DNA from: JASLBX01 sp036373915
Lineage (GTDB): Bacteria; Actinomycetota; Actinomycetes; Jiangellales; Jiangellaceae
Assembly (NCBI GenBank): GCA_036373915.1
Contig: DASUUU010000082.1
Location: forward strand, 1-64,000
Direction of reading: 5' to 3'
Length of the DNA stretch: 64,000 nucleotides
Shown: one piece after another, positions 43,183 to 51,278 of the stretch
Position numbering within the stretch: position 1 is the first letter of the stretch
Layout: every line of letters begins with the position of its first letter
Made by a program: the position numbers and the translations under genes
Notes under the pieces: model-generated
The model's database searches: none
The model's input: only the letters and a program-made list of their open reading frames with translations
What the model was told of the DNA's origin: nothing

Positions 43183-43277
43183 GCTCGGGCGCGTCAGCGA
43201 CGTTCGCCGATATGTTTCAGGCTGAGGAAGACTCGGCTACGGTCACCAACGACCTGTTTCGAGTGTGGGGGGAAGCC

Positions 43278-43859
43278 ATGGGTAGCGATCCGGTAGCGCT
43301 GTACGTGCGTGCCGCTGACGTATTCGACGCCCACGTGCACGAGGTGCGGCCCGACCAGTGGGGCAATGCGACGCCGTGTACCGAATGGAACGTGCGGCAG
43401 CTGGTCAATCACGTAACCGTCGAGGATCTTTGGGTGCCGCCGTTGCTCGCCGGCAGGACGATCGCGGACGTCGGCACTGCCTACGACGGTGACCAGCTCG
43501 GCGACGACCCTGCCGATGCCTGGTCCAGGGCGCTGGCCGCGGCCAGACGGGCCGTTCTCGAACCAGGGGCGGCGGACCGCACGGTTCACCTGTCGTACGG
43601 TGACGAACGAGCCGGCGAGTATCTCCTCCAGCTGTTCGCCGACCACCTCATCCACGGTTGGGACCTGGCCAGGGCGATCGGCGAGGACACCGAGCTACCG
43701 GCCGACCTTGTCGACGAGTGCAGCGCGTACTTCGCCCGGATGGAGGAGACCTACCGGGACATTGGCGCGATAGCGGCGCGTGTCGACGTGCCGGCGGGCG
43801 CCGATGCACAGACCCGGCTGCTCGCCGCGTTCGGGAGGAGTACGTCGGTGCCCCTGTGA
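43278..43859 (+). CDS. TIGR03086-type metal-binding protein (mycothiol maleylpyruvate isomerase-like N-domain)
   Basis: The product is 193 aa from ATG 43278, which has GGGGGGAA in front; the frame is open from 43179 but the upstream part lacks family similarity. It is a DinB-like four-helix bundle: VRPDQWGNATPCTEWNVRQLVNHV (first metal His), LWVPPLLAG, and FADHLIHGWDLARAIG with the second and third His. Members bind a divalent metal and many use mycothiol. Substrate unknown. purC follows after 18 nt, so it may be cotranscribed. Confidence 0.87.
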   Translation: MGSDPVALYVRAADVFDAHVHEVRPDQWGNATPCTEWNVRQLVNHVTVEDLWVPPLLAGRTIADVGTAYDGDQLGDDPADAWSRALAAARRAVLEPGAADRTVHLSYGDERAGEYLLQLFADHLIHGWDLARAIGEDTELPADLVDECSAYFARMEETYRDIGAIAARVDVPAGADAQTRLLAAFGRSTSVPL

Positions 43860-43877
43860 GGTCCGGCTATCGTCACG

Positions 43878-44753
43878 GTGGTGAGCGAACGCGAGCTGGC
43901 CGGCTTCCGGCACGTCTACTCCGGCAAGGTCCGCGACCTGTATGAGCAGGAGTTCACCGGCCTGCTGTTGATCGTCGCCAGCAACCGGATCTCGGCCTTC
44001 GACCACGTGCTCGACACGCCGATCCCCGACAAGGGACGCATCCTGACCGCGATGTCGCTGTGGTGGTTCGAGCGGCTGACCGACATCGTGCCGAACCATG
44101 TGGTCTCGACCGACGTGCCCGCCGAAGTCGCCGGCAGAGCCGTGCTGTGCGAGCGACTGGCGATGATTCCGGTCGAGTGCGTTGCCCGCGGGTACCTCAC
44201 CGGGTCGGGCCTCGTGGACTATCGGGCCACCGGGGCGGTATGCGGAGTCGGACTCGCGCCCGGTCTGGTCGACGGATCCCGACTGCCCGAGCCGATCTTC
44301 ACGCCCGCCACGAAGGCCGTCCAGGGAGAGCACGACGAGAACGTCGACTTCGAGTACGTGTCGAACGTGACCGGGCCGGCGGTCGCACACGAGCTGCGGC
44401 GGCTCACCCTGGCCATCTACCGGCGCGGCGAGGTGCTCGGCCGCGAGAGAGGCATCCTGCTGGCCGACACCAAGGTGGAGTTCGGTAAGCGAGCGGACGG
44501 CACGGTGGTGCTCGCCGACGAGGTTCTGACTCCCGACTCCTCGCGGTTCTGGCCGGCCGACGGGTGGTCCCCTGGCCGCGCGCAACCGTCGTTCGACAAG
44601 CAGTTCGTCCGGGACTGGTTGACCTCACCGGCGTCCGGGTGGGACCGCGGCTCGGGCGAACGACCGCCGCCGTTGCCGGACGACGTGGTCGCCCGGACCA
44701 GGGAGCGCTACATAGAGGCGTACGAGCGCATCACGGGACGTGCGTTCGGTTAG
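43878..44753 (+). CDS. purC: SAICAR synthetase (phosphoribosylaminoimidazole-succinocarboxamide synthase)
   Basis: The product is 291 aa. The family motifs HVYSGKVRDLYE, VASNRISAFDHVLDTPIPDKG, CVARGYLTGSGL and LADTKVEFG are present. It joins CAIR and aspartate using ATP. The start is GTG 43878 or the adjacent GTG 43881. It is of the longer actinobacterial type. Confidence 0.97.
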   Translation: MVSERELAGFRHVYSGKVRDLYEQEFTGLLLIVASNRISAFDHVLDTPIPDKGRILTAMSLWWFERLTDIVPNHVVSTDVPAEVAGRAVLCERLAMIPVECVARGYLTGSGLVDYRATGAVCGVGLAPGLVDGSRLPEPIFTPATKAVQGEHDENVDFEYVSNVTGPAVAHELRRLTLAIYRRGEVLGRERGILLADTKVEFGKRADGTVVLADEVLTPDSSRFWPADGWSPGRAQPSFDKQFVRDWLTSPASGWDRGSGERPPPLPDDVVARTRERYIEAYERITGRAFG

Positions 44754-44807
44754 GTCGACCGTCGGCGCGGCGGTGACGTACAGCCCCGGGTGTTAGGGTC
44801 ACCGACC

Positions 44808-45806
44808 GTGGCGGTGCGTGGTTACCTCGGCCGGTACGGACCGGACATCGGGCTCCTGACCGGTGAAGCCGGCGCGCTGGTGGTGCGGCCAGGCCCGGCC
44901 GCCACCGACCCGTCGTACCTCGCCTTCTCGCCTGCGGGATTCCTCTATGCCGCGATCGAGTCCGACAAGGGCGGCGCCGTCGGCGCCTACGCCATCGACG
45001 GCGATGGGCTGCGTCCACTGGGGCAGCGACCGACAGGCGGCGCCGGTACCTGCCATGTCTCGGTCCACCCGGCCGGCTTCGTCCTGTCCGCGGATTACCG
45101 AAGCGGGACGATCGCCGTCCACCCCATCGAGGCCGACGGCAGTCTGGGGGACCGTACCGACCTCGTGCATCACGAGGGCGGCGGACCCGATCCCGACCGG
45201 CAAGATAGTTCGCACGCGCACATGGTCGTGACCGAACCGTCCGGCGACTACGTGCTCGCCGTCGACCTCGGTACCGACACCGCCTATCGGTACCGGCTCT
45301 CCGACGGCCGACTCCGGGCCGTCGCGCAAGCCCGCGTTCCCGCCGGCGCCGGACCGCGCCATGTCGCCTTCCACCCGGCCGGGCGGTTCGGGTACATCGC
45401 CAACGAACTGGACTCGAGTGTCTCGGTACTCGACCTGGCCTCGTTCACGGTCGGCGCGACCGTACGGACGCAACCGAGCGACGACCCGCGACCGAGCGCC
45501 CCGTCAGCCATCCGGGTAGCGGCCGACGGGCGCTTCTGTTACGTCGCGAACCGCGGTCCCGACACCGTCGCCGTCCTTGCCATCTCAGCGGACGGCGCCG
45601 ACCTGCGGCTGGCCGCAACCGTGCCCAGTGGGGGCGAGCACCCACGGGATCTCGTGCTGGCAGGTGGGTACATGTATGTCGCGAACCAGCATTCGAACAC
45701 CGTGACGACGTTCCGGACGGATACCGAAACCGGACGGCCGGAGCCCTTCGGTGCGTCCCTGCGAACCGCCCGGCCCTCCTGCCTGCTGTTCCCGCCGGCT
45801 AGCTGA
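44808..45806 (+). CDS. Lactonase-family seven-bladed beta-propeller protein
   Basis: About 332 aa from GTG 44808; TTG 44790 is an alternative. It has repeated propeller strands such as YLAFSPAGFLYAAIE, HVSVHPAGFVLSADYRSG, HVAFHPAGRFGYIANELDSSVSV and HPRDLVLAGGYMYVANQHSNTV, and fits the Pgl/lactonase family (6-phosphogluconolactonase YbhE-like, PF10282). The reaction would be ring opening of a sugar lactone, but the family includes non-enzymatic members. No signal peptide is visible. Its 3' end overlaps the convergent hutF by eight bases. Confidence 0.87.
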   Translation: MAVRGYLGRYGPDIGLLTGEAGALVVRPGPAATDPSYLAFSPAGFLYAAIESDKGGAVGAYAIDGDGLRPLGQRPTGGAGTCHVSVHPAGFVLSADYRSGTIAVHPIEADGSLGDRTDLVHHEGGGPDPDRQDSSHAHMVVTEPSGDYVLAVDLGTDTAYRYRLSDGRLRAVAQARVPAGAGPRHVAFHPAGRFGYIANELDSSVSVLDLASFTVGATVRTQPSDDPRPSAPSAIRVAADGRFCYVANRGPDTVAVLAISADGADLRLAATVPSGGEHPRDLVLAGGYMYVANQHSNTVTTFRTDTETGRPEPFGASLRTARPSCLLFPPAS

Positions 45807-47109
45807 CGACCGCGGCGATCGCGGACTCGAGCAACGCGCCGACATCGCCGAGCAGATGCCGGCCCTGCCGGACGACCTGCCTACCACCGACGACGACCGT
45901 GTCGATGTCGGCAGCGGTCGCAGCCATGACCACCTGCTCGGGCCGGCTGCCGGCGGTCCGCGGCGTGTCGAGCCGGACCGCTACGAGATCACACAGCGAC
46001 CCTGGGGAGATCCGGCCCGCCTCGGGCCAGCCCAGCGCAGTATGCCCTGCCTCCGTGAGGGCCGTCACCAGTTCGGCCGGCGTGAACCGGCCACGCTCGA
46101 GTGTGGCGAGTCGCTCGTTCATCTCCAGGGCACGAGCCTCCTCGAACAGGTCGACGACTGCATGCTGGTCAGAACCCAGGGCCAGCGGAGCGCCCGCGTC
46201 GAGCAGTGCGCGCGCGGGGCCCATCCCGTCGGCGAGATCGCGCTCGGTGGTCGGGCAGAATGCCGCCGTGACCCGGGCCGCGCCGAGTTGTGCGATATCT
46301 GACTCGGTCAGGTGGGTGGCGTGGACGGCGGTGGTCAGCGGGCCCAGGACGCCGTGGTCGGACAGCAACCGGGTGGGCGTCGCCCCATAAGCGGCCAGGC
46401 ATGCCTCGTTCTCGGCCGGCTGCTCGGACAGGTGAACGTGCAGCGGGTGCCCGGCCGATGCCGTGACGACCGTGGGAATCTGCTCGGCGGGCACGGCCCG
46501 TACCGAATGGATCGCGGCACCGATGCGGGTCGTGGCATCTGTCGGCAGGCCGGCCATCCGTTCGGCCCAGCGGTCCGCGTCCCCGTCGCCGAATCGGCGC
46601 TGCGCGGGGTCGAGGGGCCGGTCGAATCCACCGCTCAGGTAGCAGGTGTCGAGAAGCGTGAGCCTTATGCCGGCGATCCGTGCGGCCTCCGTGAGCGCCT
46701 CACCCATCGCGTTCGGCTCGTCGTACGGGTCTCCGTCCGGCCGGTGATGGACGTAGTGGAACTCCCCGACACACACCACGCCGGCGAGGGCCATCTCGGC
46801 ATACACCGCGGTGGCCAGCCGCCGGTACGAGTCGGGATCCAACCGCGTGGCCACCGCGTACATCTGCTCGCGCCATGTCCAGAACGTCCCGCCGCCACCG
46901 TGCGTGCGTCCGCGCAGCGCCCGATGGAAGGCGTGGGAGTGGACGTTCGCGAACCCGGGCAAGGTGAGCCCGGGCAGCCGGACGTCGGTTGGCTCAGGTT
47001 CGGCTGCGGGCTCGACGCTCGCGATACGGCCGGCGCCGTCCGTCGTGATACGTACCCGGCCGGAGACTCCGCCGGGCAGCCAGGCGTGCTCGCACCAGAA
47101 GACCGTCAC
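45799..47109 (-). CDS. hutF: Formimidoylglutamate deiminase
   Basis: The protein has 436 aa. It is a metal-dependent amidohydrolase: the zinc-binding NVHSHAFHRALRGRTHGGGGTFWTWRE is typical of HutF, followed by HVHLSEQPAENEACLAAYG, HATHL and GSDQHAVVDLFEEAR. It converts N-formimino-L-glutamate to N-formyl-L-glutamate and ammonia. GTG 47109 is chosen because upstream sequence is the palindromic element and the read-through MFS tail. It is the last gene of the hut operon. The next enzyme, HutG, is not seen; the M20 hydrolase may replace it. Confidence 0.92.
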   Translation of the reverse strand: MTVFWCEHAWLPGGVSGRVRITTDGAGRIASVEPAAEPEPTDVRLPGLTLPGFANVHSHAFHRALRGRTHGGGGTFWTWREQMYAVATRLDPDSYRRLATAVYAEMALAGVVCVGEFHYVHHRPDGDPYDEPNAMGEALTEAARIAGIRLTLLDTCYLSGGFDRPLDPAQRRFGDGDADRWAERMAGLPTDATTRIGAAIHSVRAVPAEQIPTVVTASAGHPLHVHLSEQPAENEACLAAYGATPTRLLSDHGVLGPLTTAVHATHLTESDIAQLGAARVTAAFCPTTERDLADGMGPARALLDAGAPLALGSDQHAVVDLFEEARALEMNERLATLERGRFTPAELVTALTEAGHTALGWPEAGRISPGSLCDLVAVRLDTPRTAGSRPEQVVMAATAADIDTVVVGGRQVVRQGRHLLGDVGALLESAIAAVVS

Positions 47110-48448
47110 GGTGCGATTCTGCTGCCCCCACACGCTGATCATGCAGAAGTGGGGCGACACGCCGGCTGGGCTCGCGCAGCCGCCGGTCTGCCTGAGCGCC
47201 ACCACCGGCGTGTCGCCCCACTTCTGCATGATCAGCGAGGTGGATGGAGAGCGTCCGCGGGCGGACGACGAACAGCAGCGCCGTGAGCGAGCCCGCCGTA
47301 GCCGCCGCCATGACCGCCGCCATCGGCACCGCACTGGATGTGCCCATGGCGCCGACGAGCGGAGCGGTCATCGCACCGAACGCGAAGTTCGATGCGCCGA
47401 TCAACCCGGCCGCCGTTCCGGCGCTGCGGCCATGGTTGGCCAGGGCAAGAATCGGGACGTTGGGCAGCGTGAAGCCCACCATCGACAGGATCGCGAACAG
47501 CGGGACCACGATGCCGGCCAACCCGAACGCGCCGGTCACCGCGTTGATCAGCAGTGTGGCAGCGGCGATCGTCGCGACCGTGACGCCGCCGGCCACGACC
47601 CGGTGCGGGCCGTACCGGACAGCGATCTTCGCGTTGATCTGCGTGGCCAGTACCAGACCCACCGAGTTGATCCCGAACATCAGGCCGTAGTCCTGCTCGG
47701 ACAGTCCGTAGACCTCCTGCATCACGAACGACGAGCCGGAGATGTAGGCGAACAGCGCTCCCATCATCAGCCCGCCGGTGAGCATCAGACCGATGAACGT
47801 GCGCTCGCGGATCAGGCGGCCGTACGTCCTGACGGTGTCCTGCACTCCACCGCGCCTGCGGCCTTCCGGCGGCAGGGTCTCACGCAGCCCGATGGTCACG
47901 ATGGCGATAAGAACAGCGCCGATGGCCGCGAGCACCCAGAAGATGCCCCGCCAGTCGGTGAACCGCAGCAACTGTGCACCCAATGTCGGCGCGAGGATCG
48001 GCGCCACGCCGGTGACAAGCATGAGCCGCGAAAGCATCGTGACGCCCGACACCCCGGCGAACAGGTCGCGGACCACCGCCATCGCGATCACCGCACCGGC
48101 CGCGGCCGCCATGCCCTGTAGTACGCGCAGAACGCCGAGGATGGCCACGTTCGGAGCCACGGCGCAAAGGATCGACACGATCACGTGAACGGTCACCGCG
48201 CCGATGAGCGGCCGCCGGCGGCCTAGCTGGTCCGACAGCGGGCCTACGAGCAATTGACCGGCCGCAATGCCGATCAACGTGCCGGTGAGCGTGAGCTGGA
48301 CGGCCGACTCGGCCGCGGCAAGATCGTCGGCAATGGCGGGGAACGCCGGCAGGTAGGTGTCGATGGTCAGCGGTCCGAGCGCGGTGAGTGAGCCAAGTAC
48401 AAGCACCAGCCGGATCCGCTGCCACGTCGAGAGCTCGTGGCCAGGCAC
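46994..48448 (-). CDS. MFS drug/metabolite exporter, Bcr/CflA type, with an element-encoded tail
   Basis: The frame is 484 aa. Residues 1 to about 400 are a complete 12-TM Bcr/CflA transporter with PLTIDTYLPAFPAIADDL, GPLSDQLGRRRPL and VLQGMAAAAGAVIAMAVVRDL. The natural end would be around FVVRPRTLS. The palindromic element at 47133-47237 then reads in frame (LADHAEVGRHAGG), and the frame runs on for 81 residues in all, overlapping the hutF start by 116 bases. The tail is Arg- and His-rich and has no family similarity. It sits in the hut operon, so it might export or import a pathway intermediate. Confidence 0.88.
   Translation of the reverse strand: MPGHELSTWQRIRLVLVLGSLTALGPLTIDTYLPAFPAIADDLAAAESAVQLTLTGTLIGIAAGQLLVGPLSDQLGRRRPLIGAVTVHVIVSILCAVAPNVAILGVLRVLQGMAAAAGAVIAMAVVRDLFAGVSGVTMLSRLMLVTGVAPILAPTLGAQLLRFTDWRGIFWVLAAIGAVLIAIVTIGLRETLPPEGRRRGGVQDTVRTYGRLIRERTFIGLMLTGGLMMGALFAYISGSSFVMQEVYGLSEQDYGLMFGINSVGLVLATQINAKIAVRYGPHRVVAGGVTVATIAAATLLINAVTGAFGLAGIVVPLFAILSMVGFTLPNVPILALANHGRSAGTAAGLIGASNFAFGAMTAPLVGAMGTSSAVPMAAVMAAATAGSLTALLFVVRPRTLSIHLADHAEVGRHAGGGAQADRRLREPSRRVAPLLHDQRVGAAESHRDGLLVRARLAARRSLRPGTYHDGRRRPYRERRARSRT
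47133..47237. repeat. 33-bp perfect inverted repeat, TGATCATGCA-type palindromic element
   Basis: Arms 47133-47165 and 47205-47237 are perfect reverse complements around a 39-nt loop. The ends (CTGATCATGCAGAAGTGG) resemble those at 25779-25875; the inner part CGACACGCCG is shared. It lies across the 3' end of the MFS frame and 24 nt before the hutF start, and RNA from this operon would fold into a very stable stem there. Confidence 0.9.
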
Positions 48449-48575
48449 GGGCAGGCCCCCAGAAGGTGGTGAAGCGGCGAACAGATGGCCGCAGCGACAT
48501 TGCCCGGCCCAGTCAGTATCAACCGTCGACTAGGCGGCTGTCATCCCGATTAGCGCAACCAATGCGCTCACCCGA

Positions 48576-49919
48576 TCACGGCCGGTGCGCTCTCGGCTCC
48601 GGGCGCAGCCACACCCCGGTCTTGGGTCGCAGGGTGATGAGCGGTTCCAGCCGCACCGGCCGGTCCGGAACCCGCGACAGCCGCCAGCGCCGCGCGATCG
48701 TGGCCATCACGAGCACTCCTTCGGTCCAGGCGAAGCCCTCACCTATGCAGCGGCGCAGCCCGGCGCCGAACGGGAAGTACGCCCATCGCGGCCGGTCCTT
48801 TGCACTGCCGTCAAGCCAGCGATCAGGTACGAACCGCCCGGGGTTCGGCCACCAACGAGGGTCCCGGTGCGTGACCCATTGGGACAGCAGCGCGAGCTCG
48901 CCTGCCCGGACGGTGCCGCCGTTCACGGGATGGTCGGCGATCGCCTCCCGGCCCATCAACCAGGCCGGCGGGTACAGGCGCAGCGCCTCGGCGAACACGG
49001 CGCGGCACAATTCGAGCCGCTCCACGTGTTCCGGGTGCGGGCGTTCATCGGCGCCTAGCACCTCGTCCACCTCGCCGTGTAACCGCGCCTCCACCTCCGG
49101 CTCGCCCGCCAGCAGGTGGAAGGCGAAGGCAAGCGCGTTCGCCGTCGTCTCGTGCCCCGCCAGCAGCAGCGTTACGGCATGATCCCGGATCTCCACGTCC
49201 GAGAGCCGCTCGGACCCGTCGCCATGAACCAGTGCCGAGAGCAGGTCACCGGCGTCGGCGCCGTCGGCTCGACGCTGGGTCACGACCCGATCGACCAGGC
49301 CGTGCAGCGCATCGCGGCCGCGGTGCAGCCGCCGCGCGGGCCCGAACGGCAAGGCCTGCAGGCGCCAGCCGAACGGCAGGAATGCCAGCTTGTACGCACT
49401 AAGCAGGTCGGCCAGCGCGCGTTCGACGGTTGCCACGTCGTGGTCGTCGACATCCGTGCCCAGCAGCGTCCGCCCCGCTGACGCGAGAGTGATCCGGACC
49501 GTCTCAGCATGGACGTCGATGGGGACGCCGGGCGCCCACATCTCGGTCGCGAGCGCAGCCTGCTCGATCATCGTTTCGGCGTAACCTGCGATCCGTCTGG
49601 AATGGAATGCCGGCTGGACGAGCCGGCGGTGCCGGCGGTGCGTCTCAGCGTCGGACGTCAGCAACCCGTCACCGAGCACGACCCGCGCCCGTTGCAGAAC
49701 CGGCCCCTTCTTGAACCTATCGGCCGACGTCACCAGCACCTCGTGGACCTGGTCCGGGTGGGTGAGAAGCCAGCCGTCGTACGGGCCCAGCCGGAGCCGT
49801 ACGGCGTCGCCCTGCGTGCGCGCGAGTTCGGTCAGGAACCCCAGCCGGTCCGCGCCGAACGCCAGCAAGTCGCCCACCACCGGTAACGAACGCAGCGCCA
49901 TGCCAGCAACGCTACGCAT
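48576..49919 (-). CDS. Cytochrome P450
   Basis: The product is 447 aa. I-helix oxygen-binding motif LLLAGHETTANA, K-helix ExxR in AEALRLYPPAW, the PERF-like FVPDRWLDG, and the heme loop FPFGAGLRRCIGEGFA with the ligand Cys. The loop keeps FxxG-x-x-x-RxCxG spacing, with an extra residue relative to the plain form as in many class II-type bacterial P450s (CYP110/CYP102-like). No ferredoxin gene is adjacent. It lies in the hut operon, 18 nt after the M20 gene; a role in histidine use is not known. The start is at 49919 (MRSVAGMAL); the Met at 49901 is also possible. Confidence 0.93.
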   Translation of the reverse strand: MRSVAGMALRSLPVVGDLLAFGADRLGFLTELARTQGDAVRLRLGPYDGWLLTHPDQVHEVLVTSADRFKKGPVLQRARVVLGDGLLTSDAETHRRHRRLVQPAFHSRRIAGYAETMIEQAALATEMWAPGVPIDVHAETVRITLASAGRTLLGTDVDDHDVATVERALADLLSAYKLAFLPFGWRLQALPFGPARRLHRGRDALHGLVDRVVTQRRADGADAGDLLSALVHGDGSERLSDVEIRDHAVTLLLAGHETTANALAFAFHLLAGEPEVEARLHGEVDEVLGADERPHPEHVERLELCRAVFAEALRLYPPAWLMGREAIADHPVNGGTVRAGELALLSQWVTHRDPRWWPNPGRFVPDRWLDGSAKDRPRWAYFPFGAGLRRCIGEGFAWTEGVLVMATIARRWRLSRVPDRPVRLEPLITLRPKTGVWLRPEPRAHRP

Positions 49920-49937
49920 ACTCCGGCGTTCTGCGGA

Positions 49938-51173
49938 TCAGGAGTCCTCGTCGGTTACCAGATCGGCGACCACCGCCGTCAGCGCCTTGACGCCTGCGGC
50001 ACAGTCGTCACGCTCGGCGTGCTCCAGCGGCGAATGCGACGTGCCCGTCGGGTTCCGGACGAACACTATGGCGGACGGGATGCCCGCCTCCGCCAGGATG
50101 CCTGCGTCATGCCCGGCCCCGGTCGGAATCGTCGGTGGATCTCCCAGGATCCCTGCCAACCTAGCGCGCAACGTCGCGTCGAACGTTGTGAGCGCGGTCC
50201 AGGACTCCTCGGTGACGCGCGTACCGCCACGCTGACGCCCGAGGTCACCGGCGATGTCGTCCACCACGGCTCGGACCCGTTGCTCGTCGGCGCCGCGGAC
50301 GTCGAGCCAGGCGGTGACACCGCCGGGGATCGCGTTGACACCGTTCGGATCGACGCGCACCTTGCCCATGGTGGCCAGCGCATCGTGCCGGATTGCGGAT
50401 TCACGCGCCGCCAGGACGGTCGCCGCGAACGAAAGCATGGGATCGTCTCGGTCTTCGAGCCGGGTGGTTCCCGCGTGGTCGGCCCGGCCGGTGAACTCGA
50501 TCCGCCACCGACCATGCGGCCAGATGCCGCTGGCCAGGCCGAGAGGGACGCCCAACCCGGCCAGGCCGTACGCGGGTCCGTCCGCGGTCTCCACCCGGAC
50601 CCGACCCTGCTCGATATGCAGTTCGACGAAGCGGCCGATCCTGGCCAGCCTGGCCGGGTCCGCGCCGAGGTTGGCGGGTTCGTGACCGGCCGCCGCCATC
50701 GCGTCGGCCATGGTCGTCCCGTCGCTGTCGCGCAAGGCCCGTGCTCTGCCCGCATCGAGGGCACCGGTCATGAGCCGGGACCCGCCGCAGGCGACGCCGA
50801 ACCGCGCGCCCTCTTCGTCCGAGAACGCCACTACCGCGACCGGGCGTACCGGCGTTAGGCCGGTGGCTCGCAGGTCGTCGAGCGCGGCGAACGCCGACAC
50901 CACTCCGAGCGGCCCGTCGTACGCGCCGCCGTCCGGCACGGAGTCCAGGTGAGATCCGATGACCACGGCGTCACCGGCGGCCGGATCTCCCCACCAGGCC
51001 CACAGGTTGCCATTGCGATCGGTCTCGACGTCCATGCCGCGGTCTTCGGCGGCGGCGGTGAACCAGGCTCGGCATGCCAGGTCGGCCGGCGTCCAGGCGA
51101 AGCGGCGGTATCCGCCCGTCCGATCGTCCCGGCCTATCGGCAGCAGATCGTCCCAGAGGGCGTCGAACGTCAC
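49938..51173 (-). CDS. M20 amidohydrolase (allantoate amidohydrolase / N-carbamoyl-amino-acid hydrolase type)
   Basis: The protein has 411 aa. Metal residues appear in GSHLDSVPDGGAYDGPLGV (His and bridging Asp), AFSDEEGARFG (Glu), ELHIEQG (His) and GAGHDAGILAEAG (His), with the dimerisation domain between. Members of this subfamily (AllC, HyuC) hydrolyse N-carbamoyl or N-formyl-like groups on amino acids. In the hut operon between hutU and a P450 it is the best candidate to deformylate N-formylglutamate, taking the place of HutG; this is inference. GTG 51173 is the start, and a 72-bp element shared with ptsI lies 33 nt upstream. Confidence 0.92.
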   Translation of the reverse strand: MTFDALWDDLLPIGRDDRTGGYRRFAWTPADLACRAWFTAAAEDRGMDVETDRNGNLWAWWGDPAAGDAVVIGSHLDSVPDGGAYDGPLGVVSAFAALDDLRATGLTPVRPVAVVAFSDEEGARFGVACGGSRLMTGALDAGRARALRDSDGTTMADAMAAAGHEPANLGADPARLARIGRFVELHIEQGRVRVETADGPAYGLAGLGVPLGLASGIWPHGRWRIEFTGRADHAGTTRLEDRDDPMLSFAATVLAARESAIRHDALATMGKVRVDPNGVNAIPGGVTAWLDVRGADEQRVRAVVDDIAGDLGRQRGGTRVTEESWTALTTFDATLRARLAGILGDPPTIPTGAGHDAGILAEAGIPSAIVFVRNPTGTSHSPLEHAERDDCAAGVKALTAVVADLVTDEDS

Positions 51174-51206
51174 GGCCGGTCACTCCGCGGCCGACCAGTG
51201 GGAGGC

Positions 51207-51278
51207 CCACCAGGCCTATCGGCGCCGTACCACCCGCACGCGCCTGGTACGACAGGCACAGGCATGCTGAACGTGATC
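51207..51278 (-). repeat. 72-bp leader element upstream of the M20 gene (copy 2)
   Basis: On the minus strand: GATCACGTTCAG (51278-51267), 22 nt, GGCGCGTGCG, TGGTACGGCGCCG and CCTGGTGG (51214-51207), the same order and spacing as at 31249-31320. It begins in the hutU stop codon and ends 33 nt before the M20 start. CGTACCA (51227-51233) pairs with TGGTACG, a weaker hairpin than in copy 1. Confidence 0.8.
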
